A DNA stretch of 64,000 bases. Source: Leptotrichia hongkongensis. Lineage in GTDB: Bacteria > Fusobacteriota > Fusobacteriia > Fusobacteriales > Leptotrichiaceae. Below are positions 9,191 to 19,022 of the stretch, in pieces. Each line of letters opens with the position of its first letter. Position 1 is the stretch's first letter. The stretch spans positions 496,001-560,000 of the forward strand of contig NZ_AP019846.1 in the NCBI RefSeq assembly GCF_007990635.1. Reading direction: 5' to 3'. Below the pieces are notes generated by a model. That model made no database searches and had not been told where the DNA came from. It was given only the letters and a program-made list of their open reading frames with translations. Position numbers and translations under genes: made by a program.

Positions 9191-10246
9191 ATGGATAAAA
9201 GCAGAAAATTTATAGCGGTAATTTTAGCACTGCTTGCGGCTATTTTTTATGCAATAAATACACCGTTTTCTAAAGTGCTTTTAAATAAGATTCCTCCCAC
9301 ATTGATGGCATCTTTTCTATATTTGGGAGCTGGAACAGGGGTAGGCATTATGTACTTGTTTCGTAGAAAAGCCGAAGAAAAGTATAAAAAGTTAAGTAAG
9401 GCAGATTTACCTTATACTGTTGGAATGATTGTCCTTGATATTGCGGCACCTATATTTCTGATGATTGGTATAAATATTGGTTCAGCTTCAAATGCTTCAC
9501 TGCTTGGTAACTTTGAAATTGTAGCAACAACAATTATTGCTCTTCTGATATTTAAGGAGAAAGTAACATCAAAGTTGTGGATTGCTATTGGATTTATCAC
9601 AATATCAAGTATAGTTCTTTCATTTGAAGGGGCTGAAAGTTTCCAATTTTCATTAGGTTCATTGTTTGTTATATTGGCAACGTGTTGTTGGGGACTTGAA
9701 AATAACTGCACTAGAAAAATTGCAGATAAAAGTACTTATGAGATTGTTTTATTAAAAGGATTTTTCTCTGGCAGCGGTTCATTTATAGTCGCCCTTATTT
9801 TGGGAGAAAGAATTCCTGAAATGAAATATATAATAGCTGCTTTGCTACTTGGATTTGTGGCATATGGACTCAGCATTTTTATGTATATCAGAGCACAAAG
9901 AGATTTAGGTGCTGCAAAAACTAGTGCATATTATGCTGTAGCTCCATTTGTAGGAACTTTTTTAGCATTTGTAGTAAATGGAGAAAAACTTACTTTGGTA
10001 TATTTCATTGGTCTTATCTTTATGATAATTGGTAGTGCAGTTGTCGTATATGATACAATGGTTAAACGTCACAGTCATAGTCATTCTCACATAATTGTTC
10101 ATACGCATGATGGAAAAACACATACTCATTTTATCACGCATGAACATGAACATAGTCACTTTATATCAGAGAAAAAGCATAATCACAAACATAAAGATTA
10201 TATAAATAGCATAGAACATAAATTAATACACGAAAAGGAATTGTAG
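9191..10246 (+). CDS. EamA/DMT-family transporter with His-rich C-terminal tail
   Basis: The first 290 residues form ten hydrophobic segments in two EamA repeats (IFYAINTPFSKVLLNKIPP opens the first), typical of drug/metabolite transporters. The last 60 or so residues are a cytosolic tail with about 17 histidines in alternating pattern (HSHSHSH, HTH, HEHEHSH, HNHKHK). Such tails are common in Ni, Co and Zn transporters and unusual in plain EamA carriers. A metal-related role is inferred. AAAGGAGATGA precedes the start. Confidence 0.85.
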   Translation: MDKSRKFIAVILALLAAIFYAINTPFSKVLLNKIPPTLMASFLYLGAGTGVGIMYLFRRKAEEKYKKLSKADLPYTVGMIVLDIAAPIFLMIGINIGSASNASLLGNFEIVATTIIALLIFKEKVTSKLWIAIGFITISSIVLSFEGAESFQFSLGSLFVILATCCWGLENNCTRKIADKSTYEIVLLKGFFSGSGSFIVALILGERIPEMKYIIAALLLGFVAYGLSIFMYIRAQRDLGAAKTSAYYAVAPFVGTFLAFVVNGEKLTLVYFIGLIFMIIGSAVVVYDTMVKRHSHSHSHIIVHTHDGKTHTHFITHEHEHSHFISEKKHNHKHKDYINSIEHKLIHEKEL

Positions 10247-10438
10247 ATTTATAAAAGTGCTGTATTTAAAACATAACAAACTAAAGTTTAAAACAAAAGA
10301 AACATTAGGAAAAATAAAAAAAAATTAAGCAAGATTAAAATTGTTCAAGAAATTAAAAATTTTTAGAGGTAAGAAAAATGTAATGGCAACACCTCCAACT
10401 TAAATCGAAATAGTATAAAATTACGAGGAGATTATAAG

Positions 10439-11203
10439 ATGAACAATTATATAAAATTAAATGAAGATAGATGGAATAATGTAAAAAATGACTATACTGA
10501 GCCATTGACACATGAAGAATTAGAAGAAGTTAGAAATAATCCAATTTCTGTTGCATTAACTGTTGGGAAAAAAGTCCCGAAAGAATGGTTTGAAAAAGCA
10601 AACGGAAAAAAGATATTAGGTTTAGCTTGTGGTGGTGGACAGCAGGGTCCAGTTTTTGCTATAAAAGGTTATGATGTAACCATAATGGATTTTTCTAAAT
10701 CACAATTACAAAGAGATGATATGGTTGCTGAAAGAGAAGGCTTAAAAATCAATACAGTTCAAGGCGATATGACAAAACCATTTCCATTTGAAAATGAAAC
10801 TTTTGATATTATTTTTAATCCAGTTTCAAATGTATATATAGAAGATTTAGAAAACATGTATAAAGAAGCCTCTAGAGTATTGAAAAAGGGTGGACTGTTA
10901 ATGGTCGGATTTATGAATCCTTGGATATACATGTATGATGCTGACATTGTATGGGACAAACCCGATGAGGAATTACTTTTAAAGTTTTCAATACCTTTTA
11001 ATTCAAAAGAGCTTGAAGAGGAAGGCAAAATAACCATAAATCCAGAATATGGATATGAATTTAGCCATACCTTAGAAACTCAGATTAGAGGACAACTTAA
11101 AAATGGTCTCGCTATGATAGATTTTTATGAATCGTGTGACAAAAGACATAGATTATCACGTTATGGAAATGACTATATAGCTACACTTTGCATTAAACTA
11201 TAA
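10439..11203 (+). CDS. Class I SAM-dependent methyltransferase
   Basis: This 254-residue protein has the Rossmann methyltransferase signature GLACGGGQQGPVFA (SAM-binding loop, near residue 62), then VTIMDFSKSQL (acidic ribose contact) and FDIIFNPVS (motif IV). It resembles the UbiE/Methyltransf_11 group. The substrate is unknown. ACGAGGAGATTATAAG is a good ribosome site. It stands alone between the transporter and the AlkD-like gene. Confidence 0.85.
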   Translation: MNNYIKLNEDRWNNVKNDYTEPLTHEELEEVRNNPISVALTVGKKVPKEWFEKANGKKILGLACGGGQQGPVFAIKGYDVTIMDFSKSQLQRDDMVAEREGLKINTVQGDMTKPFPFENETFDIIFNPVSNVYIEDLENMYKEASRVLKKGGLLMVGFMNPWIYMYDADIVWDKPDEELLLKFSIPFNSKELEEEGKITINPEYGYEFSHTLETQIRGQLKNGLAMIDFYESCDKRHRLSRYGNDYIATLCIKL

Positions 11204-11327
11204 TGTTATAGAGCATACTTCAGGAGAATAGCCCGTTTTATTTTCCGTAAGGGTTAAAATCTAAAAATTAGAATTTTGTAATTAATAGAAATTAATGTTT
11301 TTAATAAAATGAAAAAAGAGGAAACTT

Positions 11328-11984
11328 ATGGATTTTAATAAACTTTATGAAAAAATGATTCAGCATAAAAATGAAGAACAGGCACGACAAATGTCAAAAT
11401 ATATGCTTAATAAATTTGAATATATTGGAATTAAGACGCCTGAAAGACGCAAAATATTTAAAAATTTTTTCAAGGAATACAAGAATGAAGAAAAAATCGA
11501 CTGGGAATTTGTAAATAAATGCTGGGAAAATAAGTACAGGGAATTTCAGTATATTGCAGCAGATTACCTAAAGAATATGAAAGATAAGTTGACAAGAGAT
11601 GATATTCCAAAGCTTAAACAGTTAATCTTGAAAAAATCATGGTGGGATACGATAGACAATTTGGATATGACAATAGGAGCTTTGGCATTAAAGGATTCAA
11701 ATGTGAATAAAATATTGCTGGAATGGAGTATTGATGAAAATATTTGGCTTAGAAGAATTGCCATTGATCATCAGCTTTTGAGAAAAGAAAAAACAAATAC
11801 TGAATTACTGGAAAAGGTTTTAGAGAATAATCTGGGGCAGGCTGAATTTTTTATCAATAAGTCGATAGGCTGGGCATTGAGAGATTATAGCAAGACTAAT
11901 CCTGAATGGGTAAAAAATTTTATTGAAAAAAATAAAGAAAAAATGGCAAAATTAAGTATTAGGGAAGCTAGTAAATATTTGTAA
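11328..11984 (+). CDS. DNA alkylation repair protein, AlkD-like
   Basis: A 218-residue all-helical protein of the AlkD family of HEAT-repeat DNA glycosylases, which remove bulky or positively charged alkylated bases. Family landmarks are TPERRKIFK near the start, EFQYIAADYL, the conserved KSWWDTIDNLD segment (Trp and Asp lining the lesion site) and the C-terminal LSIREASKYL. The gene is monocistronic and followed by a gene-free stretch carrying a structured repeat. Confidence 0.85.
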   Translation: MDFNKLYEKMIQHKNEEQARQMSKYMLNKFEYIGIKTPERRKIFKNFFKEYKNEEKIDWEFVNKCWENKYREFQYIAADYLKNMKDKLTRDDIPKLKQLILKKSWWDTIDNLDMTIGALALKDSNVNKILLEWSIDENIWLRRIAIDHQLLRKEKTNTELLEKVLENNLGQAEFFINKSIGWALRDYSKTNPEWVKNFIEKNKEKMAKLSIREASKYL

Positions 11985-12086
11985 TATTAAATTCTCTTTA
12001 AGTAACAAATTTATTATAGACTTTTTCAACAAAGTATATTTTCAAATAATTAAAATATAGTTTTCTAGTTCTAATAAAGTGACGGA

Positions 12087-12206
12087 GCTTTTATTTGTTC
12101 AACTACGACTGTCTGACGACTGGAAGGAGGAGTTTCGGAGTTGGGCAAATAAAAGTCGTAGTCTAGCCATAGGTTGTAGGATTTGCGGCAATGAGCAATC
12201 CTGCAA
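12087..12206 (+). repeat. Structured dispersed repeat, copy C (two hairpins)
   Basis: This lies in the 440-base gap between the AlkD-like gene and a lipoprotein gene. Hairpin 1 pairs 12087-12103 with 12140-12156 (17 pairs with a few G-T wobbles) around a loop containing CTGTCTGA and GGAGTTTCG. Hairpin 2 pairs TTGTAGGATTTGC with GCAATCCTGCAA around loop GGCAATGA, with one bulge. The same architecture, with other stem sequences, occurs at 33106-33218 (minus) and 33315-33418, and in short form at 12989-13052. Short open frames across it are accidental. Confidence 0.7.
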
Positions 12207-12424
12207 AAAAAGAAAGAGTATAATAAAAATAGTAAAATTGTTGTTAAACAAAATAATTTAATACTAAATTCCATTAGAAAATAAAAATTATGTTTAAAGA
12301 TAGGAAGTTTTAATTTTACGCTAAATTTTATTAAACATTTGTTATTTAAATATGGAATAGTATAAGTTTTAAAGTAATTTTATTGTATTATAAGCATAAA
12401 AAATATTGAAAGGATTTACAAATT

Positions 12425-12880
12425 ATGAAAAAAATAATAATGATAATGGGAACGGCTCTTGTTCTTTCATCTTGTGGAGTTGTTGGAGCGGCAGGAAGTA
12501 TTGCTGGAGGGACAATTAAAGCAGCTGGAACTGTTACAGGAGCAGTAATTAAAACAACTGGAAATATTATCGGCGGAATAATCGGTGGAAATGATGGAGA
12601 AATTGATGCAAAGGGCGTTAAGTATAAATTTTCTAAGGCAAAAGTTGAAAATGATGGGAATACAACAATTGTAACAGGAGTTTTAACAAATAGTGGGAGC
12701 AGAAAGGAAAATGTTACTATTGAAATCCCTTGCTTTGATAAAAAAGGAACAAAAGTTGGAGATGCTGTAGATAGCACTGACTCCATTGATAAAAATAAAA
12801 AATGGGAGTTTAGAGCTGTTCTAAATTCGGGAGATGTAAAAGCGTGTAAAGTTAAAGATGCTTATGTAAATGCACAATAA
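12425..12880 (+). CDS. Small lipoprotein with glycine-zipper and FxLYD-like domain
   Basis: The signal peptide ends in lipobox LSSC (Cys17). Residues 18-58 are Gly/Ala rich (AGSIAGGTIKAAG, IIGGIIGG), a glycine-zipper pattern. The rest is a beta-sandwich resembling FxLYD domains (VTGVLTNSGSRKENVTIEI, then DKNKKWEFRAVL). At 151 residues it is probably an outer-membrane or periplasmic lipoprotein of unknown role. AAAGGATTTACAAATT precedes the ATG. Confidence 0.7.
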   Translation: MKKIIMIMGTALVLSSCGVVGAAGSIAGGTIKAAGTVTGAVIKTTGNIIGGIIGGNDGEIDAKGVKYKFSKAKVENDGNTTIVTGVLTNSGSRKENVTIEIPCFDKKGTKVGDAVDSTDSIDKNKKWEFRAVLNSGDVKACKVKDAYVNAQ

Positions 12881-12988
12881 ATTTGATAATAACATCCTAT
12901 ACTAAATATCGTTTAAATAGTGAATTTATTACAATCTTTTTTTATAAAAGATAAAATCTAATATTTTAAAAAAATTTAAAATATAATT

Positions 12989-13052
12989 TTTGTTTTTTAA
13001 ACAAAGTCTAGCATAAACTAATCTCTAGGATTTTTTACAATGAGCTATCCTA
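12989..13052 (+). repeat. Structured dispersed repeat, copy D (short form)
   Basis: A short relative of the repeat at 12087. Hairpin 1 is reduced to TTTGTTT/AAACAAA with a 3-base loop. GTCTAG follows, as in copy C. Hairpin 2 pairs TAGGAT (13026) with ATCCTA (13047) around TACAATGA, like GGCAATGA in copy C. About 45 bases after hairpin 2 match the sequence after copy B at 33421-33469 (ACATxxxxATTATGAAAA, then ATATTTATTAATAA). Confidence 0.5.
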
Positions 13053-13159
13053 TAAAAATAAAAAAACATAGAGATTATGAAAAATATTTATTAATAAAAA
13101 TATCTAAAAAATAAAATTCAAAAATATATAAAATATATCGTTACATTAAAAAGAAATAT

Positions 13160-13187
13160 TTGCAAATATTTTTAAAAAGTGTATAAT
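13160..13187 (+). promoter_or_regulatory. Sigma-70 promoter of ilvC
   Basis: TTGCAA (13160-13165) and TATAAT (13182-13187) are separated by 16 bases, followed about 20 bases later by TTAGGAGGA and the ilvC ATG. The leader is short and shows no T-box or attenuator. Confidence 0.7.
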
Positions 13188-13214
13188 ATATACATATAAA
13201 ATTTAGGAGGATAA

Positions 13215-14228
<1,014 letters not shown>

Positions 14229-14340
14229 ATCATATTAAAATCCTTAATTTTAAAGGAATATAGCGATTATCCATTTTGCTGAAAGGAGCAAAAATGGGGA
14301 AAAATCAATAAAATAAAAATAAAATTACAATTTAAAATTT

Positions 14341-14373
14341 TAGCAGTCTTTTAAATAAGGCTGCTATATTTTT
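14341..14373 (+). terminator. Rho-independent terminator after ilvC
   Basis: TAGCAGTCTT pairs with AAGGCTGCTA around TTAAAT, followed by TATTTTT. It lies 110 bases after the ilvC stop and just before tmk. A second hairpin (CCATTTTGCT/AGCAAAAATGG) at about 14271-14297 lacks a T-run. Confidence 0.7.
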
Positions 14374-14409
14374 GATTATAAAGACTTTTTAAAAATGAAG
14401 GAAATAAAA

Positions 14410-15087
14410 ATGGGAAAATTAATAATTATAGAAGGTACAGATGGAAGTGGAAAACAGACTCAGACAGAATTACTTTATAAAAAATTACAAGAAATAAAAG
14501 GAGACGAAAAAGTAAGAAAAATATCTTTTCCAAATTATGAAAGCAGAGCTTCTGAGCCTGTAAAAATGTATCTTGCAGGTGAATTTGGAAAAACAGCGGA
14601 AAGCGTCAATGCTTATGCGGCTTCTGTGCTTTATTCAGTTGACAGGTTTGCTTCATTTAAGACTGAATGGGAAGAGTTTTACAATAATGGGGGAATTGTG
14701 ATTAGCGATAGATATACAATTTCAAATATGATTCATCAAGTTCCTAAAATATCTGATAAATCTGAACGTGAAATATATTTGAGCTGGTTAATAGACTTGG
14801 AATGGAGAAAAATAGCAATACCAGAGCCAGATGTTGTATTTTTTTTAGATATTCCGTTTGAGTTTAGTCAAAAACTTATGAAAAACAGGGAAAATAAAAT
14901 AACTGGAGAAAAAGAGAAGGATATTCACGAAAAAGATAAAAATTACTTGAAAAATGCCTATGAAGTAGCAAAAGAATTGTCGGTAAAATATAAGTGGAAT
15001 GTAATTTCCTGCATTAAAGATGACAAATTAAGAACGATAGAAGATATAAATGATGAAATGCTAAAAATATCTCTGGAAAATATATAA
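14410..15087 (+). CDS. tmk: Thymidylate kinase
   Basis: The enzyme phosphorylates dTMP to dTDP. The P-loop EGTDGSGKQTQT is at the N-terminus, DRF (FASFKTEW follows) and SDRYTISNMIHQ are the dTMP-binding motifs, and a lid-like region KNRENKITGEKEKD is present. The start at the second ATG (14410) is chosen because GAAGGAAA lies just before it and overlaps the alternative ATG at 14395. About 225 residues, slightly longer than typical. It is not linked to holB here. Confidence 0.9.
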   Translation: MGKLIIIEGTDGSGKQTQTELLYKKLQEIKGDEKVRKISFPNYESRASEPVKMYLAGEFGKTAESVNAYAASVLYSVDRFASFKTEWEEFYNNGGIVISDRYTISNMIHQVPKISDKSEREIYLSWLIDLEWRKIAIPEPDVVFFLDIPFEFSQKLMKNRENKITGEKEKDIHEKDKNYLKNAYEVAKELSVKYKWNVISCIKDDKLRTIEDINDEMLKISLENI

Positions 15088-15231
15088 TTGATTCGAATTT
15101 TATAAAATAAAATTTTTTAAGTAAAAATTTGTTAAAAGAAATCAAAAATAGAAAAGAAAAAATATATAAAAAGAAATCAAATTGTGATATAATAATGTTT
15201 GGAATATAATAATAAATAAGGAGAGGGTATA

Positions 15232-16353
15232 ATGGCTAGAAAAAAAGCTGAAGAAAAAGAAAAGGATGATAAAGCGTTAAGCGAAAAGGAGAAAATGCTT
15301 GACTTGGCACTAAAGCAGATTCAGAAGGATTATGGTGATGGTGCTGTAATGAAACTTGGTGAAAATCAGAAAATGAATATAAGGGCTATTTCTACAGGAA
15401 GCTTGAATTTGGATATAGCGCTTGGAATTGGTGGAGTGCCAAGAGGGAGAATTGTTGAGATTTATGGAGCGGAATCTTCAGGGAAAACAACACTTGCACT
15501 TCATATTATTGCGGAAGCTCAGAAGGCTGGTGGAACAGTGGCATTTATTGATGCGGAACATGCTTTAGATCCAGTTTATGCAAAGGCTCTTGGAGTAAAT
15601 ATTGATGAGCTGTTAATTTCACAGCCTGATACAGGTGAGCAGGCACTTGAAATTTCAGATATGCTTGTAAGAAGTGGAGCAATGGATGTAATTGTTGTCG
15701 ATTCAGTTGCGGCGCTTGTTCCAAAAGCTGAAATTGAAGGAGAAATGGGCGATCAGCAAATGGGACTTCAGGCAAGACTTATGTCAAAAGCACTTAGAAA
15801 ATTAACAGGAAGTATCTCAAAATCTGATACAGTTATGATTTTTATTAACCAAATAAGAGAAAAAATTGGCGGATTTTCATTTGTTCCAGGAGTACAGACA
15901 ACGACTTCAGGAGGACGTGCTTTAAAATTCTTTTCAACTGTAAGAATGGAAGTAAAAAGAGTAGGTTCTGTTAAGCAGGGAGACGACGTTATTGGAAGTG
16001 AAGTTGTAGTAAAAGTTACAAAAAATAAAGTTGCGCCACCATTTAAAGAAGCTAAATTTAATGTTATGTATGGAACTGGAATTTCTAAAATTGGGGAAGT
16101 ACTTGATGCAGCGATTAATCTTGGAATTGCTTCAAAAAGCGGGGCATGGTTCAGTTATGGCGATGAACGTCTAGGACAAGGGCGTGTAAATGTTGAAAAT
16201 ATGCTGAAGGAAAACAAGGAAGTATATGGAAGACTTGAAAAGCAAGTGCTTGATGCTATTCGTCCAAAACAGGAAACAGAGCAACTAAAAATAGTAGAAA
16301 CTGTTGAATCTGAAAATACGGAAAATAAAGAAGCAGAGACAGATGAAGATTAA
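15232..16353 (+). CDS. recA: Recombinase RecA
   Basis: RecA forms filaments on single-stranded DNA and drives strand exchange and the SOS response. At 373 residues it is complete: Walker [33 protein letters not shown] (Walker B and L1 region), [12 protein letters not shown] (L2) and an acidic C-terminal tail ending [20 protein letters not shown] precedes the ATG. TATAAT at about 15189 may be the -10 site; I see no clear LexA operator. recX overlaps its end by 11 bases. Confidence 0.99.
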   Translation: MARKKAEEKEKDDKALSEKEKMLDLALKQIQKDYGDGAVMKLGENQKMNIRAISTGSLNLDIALGIGGVPRGRIVEIYGAESSGKTTLALHIIAEAQKAGGTVAFIDAEHALDPVYAKALGVNIDELLISQPDTGEQALEISDMLVRSGAMDVIVVDSVAALVPKAEIEGEMGDQQMGLQARLMSKALRKLTGSISKSDTVMIFINQIREKIGGFSFVPGVQTTTSGGRALKFFSTVRMEVKRVGSVKQGDDVIGSEVVVKVTKNKVAPPFKEAKFNVMYGTGISKIGEVLDAAINLGIASKSGAWFSYGDERLGQGRVNVENMLKENKEVYGRLEKQVLDAIRPKQETEQLKIVETVESENTENKEAETDED

Positions 16354-16951
16354 TAAAATTTATCGTAATAAGATATATCTTGATAATGAGGAAATTATGG
16401 ATATAAGTCCTCTTATCAGGCAGAAATATGATTTAAAGGTAAATGACAATATTGAGAGGTTTTATGATGAGATTTCGTATGAAGCCTCTCTTGAAAAAGG
16501 GATTTTTCTAATTTCATTAAAAGACAGGACAAAAAAAGAAATACGGTTAAAGCTGCAAGAAAAATTTAGAAACAAGTCAGCTATTTTACAGGCAATAGAG
16601 AAGTTGGAAGAACTAGGGTATCTAAATGATTTAAATTATGCTATTTCATATATTGAAGGCAGAACTTACGGTAAAAATCGTATTTCCTACAACCTTTTTC
16701 AAAAAGGAATTGATAAAGTCACAGTTGAAAAGGCCTATCTGACTTTAGATGAGGAAAAAGAAGACAATGTTGATGACACAAAGTTAGAAAAATTAATTGA
16801 AAAAAATAGTAAAAAGATTAATATAAATAATGAGAGGGAAGAAAAAAAATTAAAGGAAGAACAGAAATTTATACAGTACCTAGCAAGACAAGGTTTTTCC
16901 CTTGACAAAATTTTTAAAAAGCTGAAAGAATATAAAGAAAATTATGAATAA
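16343..16951 (+). CDS. recX: Regulatory protein RecX
   Basis: RecX limits RecA filament growth. The 202-residue protein is a set of helical triplets typical of the family: [34 protein letters not shown] with the conserved Gly-Tyr-Leu-Asn-Asp, and [12 protein letters not shown]. The ATG at 16343 lies inside the end of recA (11-base overlap), implying translational coupling. The C-terminal part has a highly charged insert ([18 protein letters not shown]). Confidence 0.92.
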   Translation: MKINKIYRNKIYLDNEEIMDISPLIRQKYDLKVNDNIERFYDEISYEASLEKGIFLISLKDRTKKEIRLKLQEKFRNKSAILQAIEKLEELGYLNDLNYAISYIEGRTYGKNRISYNLFQKGIDKVTVEKAYLTLDEEKEDNVDDTKLEKLIEKNSKKININNEREEKKLKEEQKFIQYLARQGFSLDKIFKKLKEYKENYE

Positions 16952-16971
16952 CGGTAAAGGAGGAAAATCGT

Positions 16972-17718
16972 ATGAGAACGATATTTTACCATCTTGTGTT
17001 AGTTGGAACTTTTATTTATGGAAGTTTTGTTCATATATGGTATCTAATATTCAATAAAGGCGAAAAAAGATATAGATATGTATGCCGAGTAGCCAAAAAT
17101 TGGGGGAAAAATCTAATCTGGGGAGCTGGAAGCAAAGTAAAAGTTATTTACAAGAATGGCAGTGAAGAAGAAATAAAAAAAATACGAGACACAAAAGAAG
17201 CAGTTATATTAATCTCAAATCATCAAAGTAATGTAGATATTCCTGCATTATTAGGATATTTGCCACTTGATTTTTCTTTCATTGCAAAAAAGGAAATGAA
17301 AAAATGGCCTGCAATTGGACGTTGGATGCGTTCCTTTGACTGTATATTTTTGGATAGAAAAAATGCAAGACAGGGAATGAAGGATATGAAAGATGCTATA
17401 AGTAAAATAAAAAAAGGGCATTCTTATGTAATTTTCCCTGAAGGAAGCAGAAGTGAGGACGGTACAATTGGTGAATTTAAAAAAGGGAGCTTTAAACTTG
17501 CAACAGATACAGATGCAAGAATTCTGCCAATCACAATTATTGGAACTTATGAAGTGCAAAGCCGTAAAAGTTTAAAGGTAACGCCAAATAAAAATATAAA
17601 AATTGTTGTGGATAAGCCAGTAGATTTAAAATCTATGTCAAGAGAAGAAAAAAAGGAAGTTCACAATATTGTAAATAAAATTATAAAAGATAATTATACA
17701 GAAGAAAAAAATCTTTAG
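16972..17718 (+). CDS. plsC: 1-acyl-sn-glycerol-3-phosphate acyltransferase
   Basis: PlsC makes phosphatidic acid from lysophosphatidic acid at the inner membrane. It has an N-terminal membrane segment (residues 5-25), the catalytic motif NHQSNVD (H-x4-D), the substrate motif FPEGSRSEDG and LPITIIGTYE. At 248 residues it has usual length. It follows recX by 20 bases with TAAAGGAGGAAA as ribosome site. A G/C-rich inverted repeat (GGGGTA/TACCCC, 17722-17738) right after the stop may weaken read-through into rdgB. Confidence 0.93.
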   Translation: MRTIFYHLVLVGTFIYGSFVHIWYLIFNKGEKRYRYVCRVAKNWGKNLIWGAGSKVKVIYKNGSEEEIKKIRDTKEAVILISNHQSNVDIPALLGYLPLDFSFIAKKEMKKWPAIGRWMRSFDCIFLDRKNARQGMKDMKDAISKIKKGHSYVIFPEGSRSEDGTIGEFKKGSFKLATDTDARILPITIIGTYEVQSRKSLKVTPNKNIKIVVDKPVDLKSMSREEKKEVHNIVNKIIKDNYTEEKNL

Positions 17719-17766
17719 GTGGGGGTAAGTATACCCCTATTTTGCGTGAGAAAGGAAAGCGATACA

Positions 17767-18360
17767 ATGAAAGTATTTTTAGCGACTAAAAATAAGGGAA
17801 AAATAAAAGATTTTGAAAAACTGACAGAAGGGATGGATTTAGAAGTCGTAACAATTTTAGATGGGCTTGATATTCCTGATGTTGTGGAGGATGGAGAAAC
17901 TTTTGAGGAAAATTCACGGAAAAAGGCAAAGGAAATTGCAGATTATACAAATATTGTAACAATTTCAGATGATTCAGGACTTTGTGTAGATGCTTTAGAT
18001 GGAGGACCTGGAGTTTATTCGGCAAGATTTGGAGGAGAAAATGCGACTGACAGCGAAAAGAACCAAAAAATGCTGGAACTTTTGAAGGATGTGAAAAAAG
18101 AAAATAGAAAAGCACATTTTGTATCTGTTGTAAGTATTGCCTTTCCAAATGGGGAAATTCATTCATTTCGAGGAGAAATAAAAGGAGAAATTTTGTTTGA
18201 AGCAAGAGGTAACAATGGATTTGGGTATAATCCAATTTTTTATTCGTATGAGCTAGGAAAATCATTTGGAGAAGCAGATGACGAAGAAAGAAAAAGTGTG
18301 AGCCATCGGGCAAGAGCATTTAGAAAGCTCATTGCATCAGGACTTCTGGAAGAAAAATAA
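17767..18360 (+). CDS. rdgB: XTP/dITP diphosphatase (RdgB/HAM1)
   Basis: A house-cleaning enzyme that hydrolyses non-canonical purine nucleoside triphosphates. ATKNKGKIKDFEKL at the start, SDDSGLCVDALDGGPGVYSA in the middle, and GFGYNPIF and SHRARAF near the end are family signatures. At 197 residues from ATG 17767 it has normal length. That start is chosen over an upstream GTG (17719) because AAAGGAAAG precedes it. Confidence 0.95.
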   Translation: MKVFLATKNKGKIKDFEKLTEGMDLEVVTILDGLDIPDVVEDGETFEENSRKKAKEIADYTNIVTISDDSGLCVDALDGGPGVYSARFGGENATDSEKNQKMLELLKDVKKENRKAHFVSVVSIAFPNGEIHSFRGEIKGEILFEARGNNGFGYNPIFYSYELGKSFGEADDEERKSVSHRARAFRKLIASGLLEEK

Positions 18361-18471
18361 ATATTAATTGTTTTTCAGACTAAAAAATAGATTTGGATAA
18401 ATTATAAATTTTGATTTCAGTTTTTAGTATTGTTTGTTAAATAAAAAAAGGCTGGAAAGGAGCTGTTTATT

Positions 18472-18993
18472 ATGGAAATTACTAATGAAAAAATTGAACT
18501 AAATGGATTAATTCACAAGGGAGTGGATAAAATTCTGATATTAATGGCGATATTGTCTATTGTTTATGGTATAGCATTTACTTTGCTGGAAAAAATTACA
18601 GTTGCAAGGACAATTTCAGCTTTTTTGCCAGTTGCTGCCATTGTTGTCTGGATTTTGTTTATTTTTTTGAGAATTGACAAGTTAAAAATTGAAAATGGAG
18701 TGGCTTCATTAAATGGAAAAAATTTGGATAGTAAAAATACGACAGGATATATGGATAAATATGTGGGAACACCAAGAATACATTTGACAGTTAATGGAGA
18801 AAAAATATTATTCGAACCGTACGTAAACCGTTACAGCAGAAGCGACACTTCTAATAAAATCACAGCAATCGGATTTTTCCTAAAAGAGAAAGGAATACCT
18901 GAAATACAGTATCAAAAAATTTATCGTAAAATCCTGCTTTTGAGATTAGTTATCCTTTTAGGAATAATGACTCCATTAATAATAACAGTTTAG
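18472..18993 (+). CDS. Membrane protein, unknown function
   Basis: This 173-residue protein has two adjacent membrane segments (about 20-40 and 47-67), a soluble middle part (RIHLTVNGEKILFEPYVNRY) and a third hydrophobic segment at the C-terminus (LLRLVILLGIMTPLIITV). No family was recognised. GGAAAGGAGC lies before the ATG, and the alr gene follows 29 bases after its stop. Confidence 0.6.
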   Translation: MEITNEKIELNGLIHKGVDKILILMAILSIVYGIAFTLLEKITVARTISAFLPVAAIVVWILFIFLRIDKLKIENGVASLNGKNLDSKNTTGYMDKYVGTPRIHLTVNGEKILFEPYVNRYSRSDTSNKITAIGFFLKEKGIPEIQYQKIYRKILLLRLVILLGIMTPLIITV

Positions 18994-19022
18994 GAATTTG
19001 TCAGGGAGAGAAACAATAAAAA

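Noticed and set aside
11213..11262. Terminator after the methyltransferase gene
   Set aside because: TAGCCC and GGGTTA could pair, but the stem is short, the loop is long and there is no T-run, so it was not listed.
12071..12274. Overlapping short frames on both strands (about 60-67 codons)
   Set aside because: They fall on the structured repeat, where inverted sequence gives open frames on both strands. There is no ribosome site and no coding-like composition.
17719..17766. GTG start for rdgB at 17719
   Set aside because: It would add VGVSIPLFCVRKESDT, absent from the family, and the true ATG at 17767 has a proper ribosome site.
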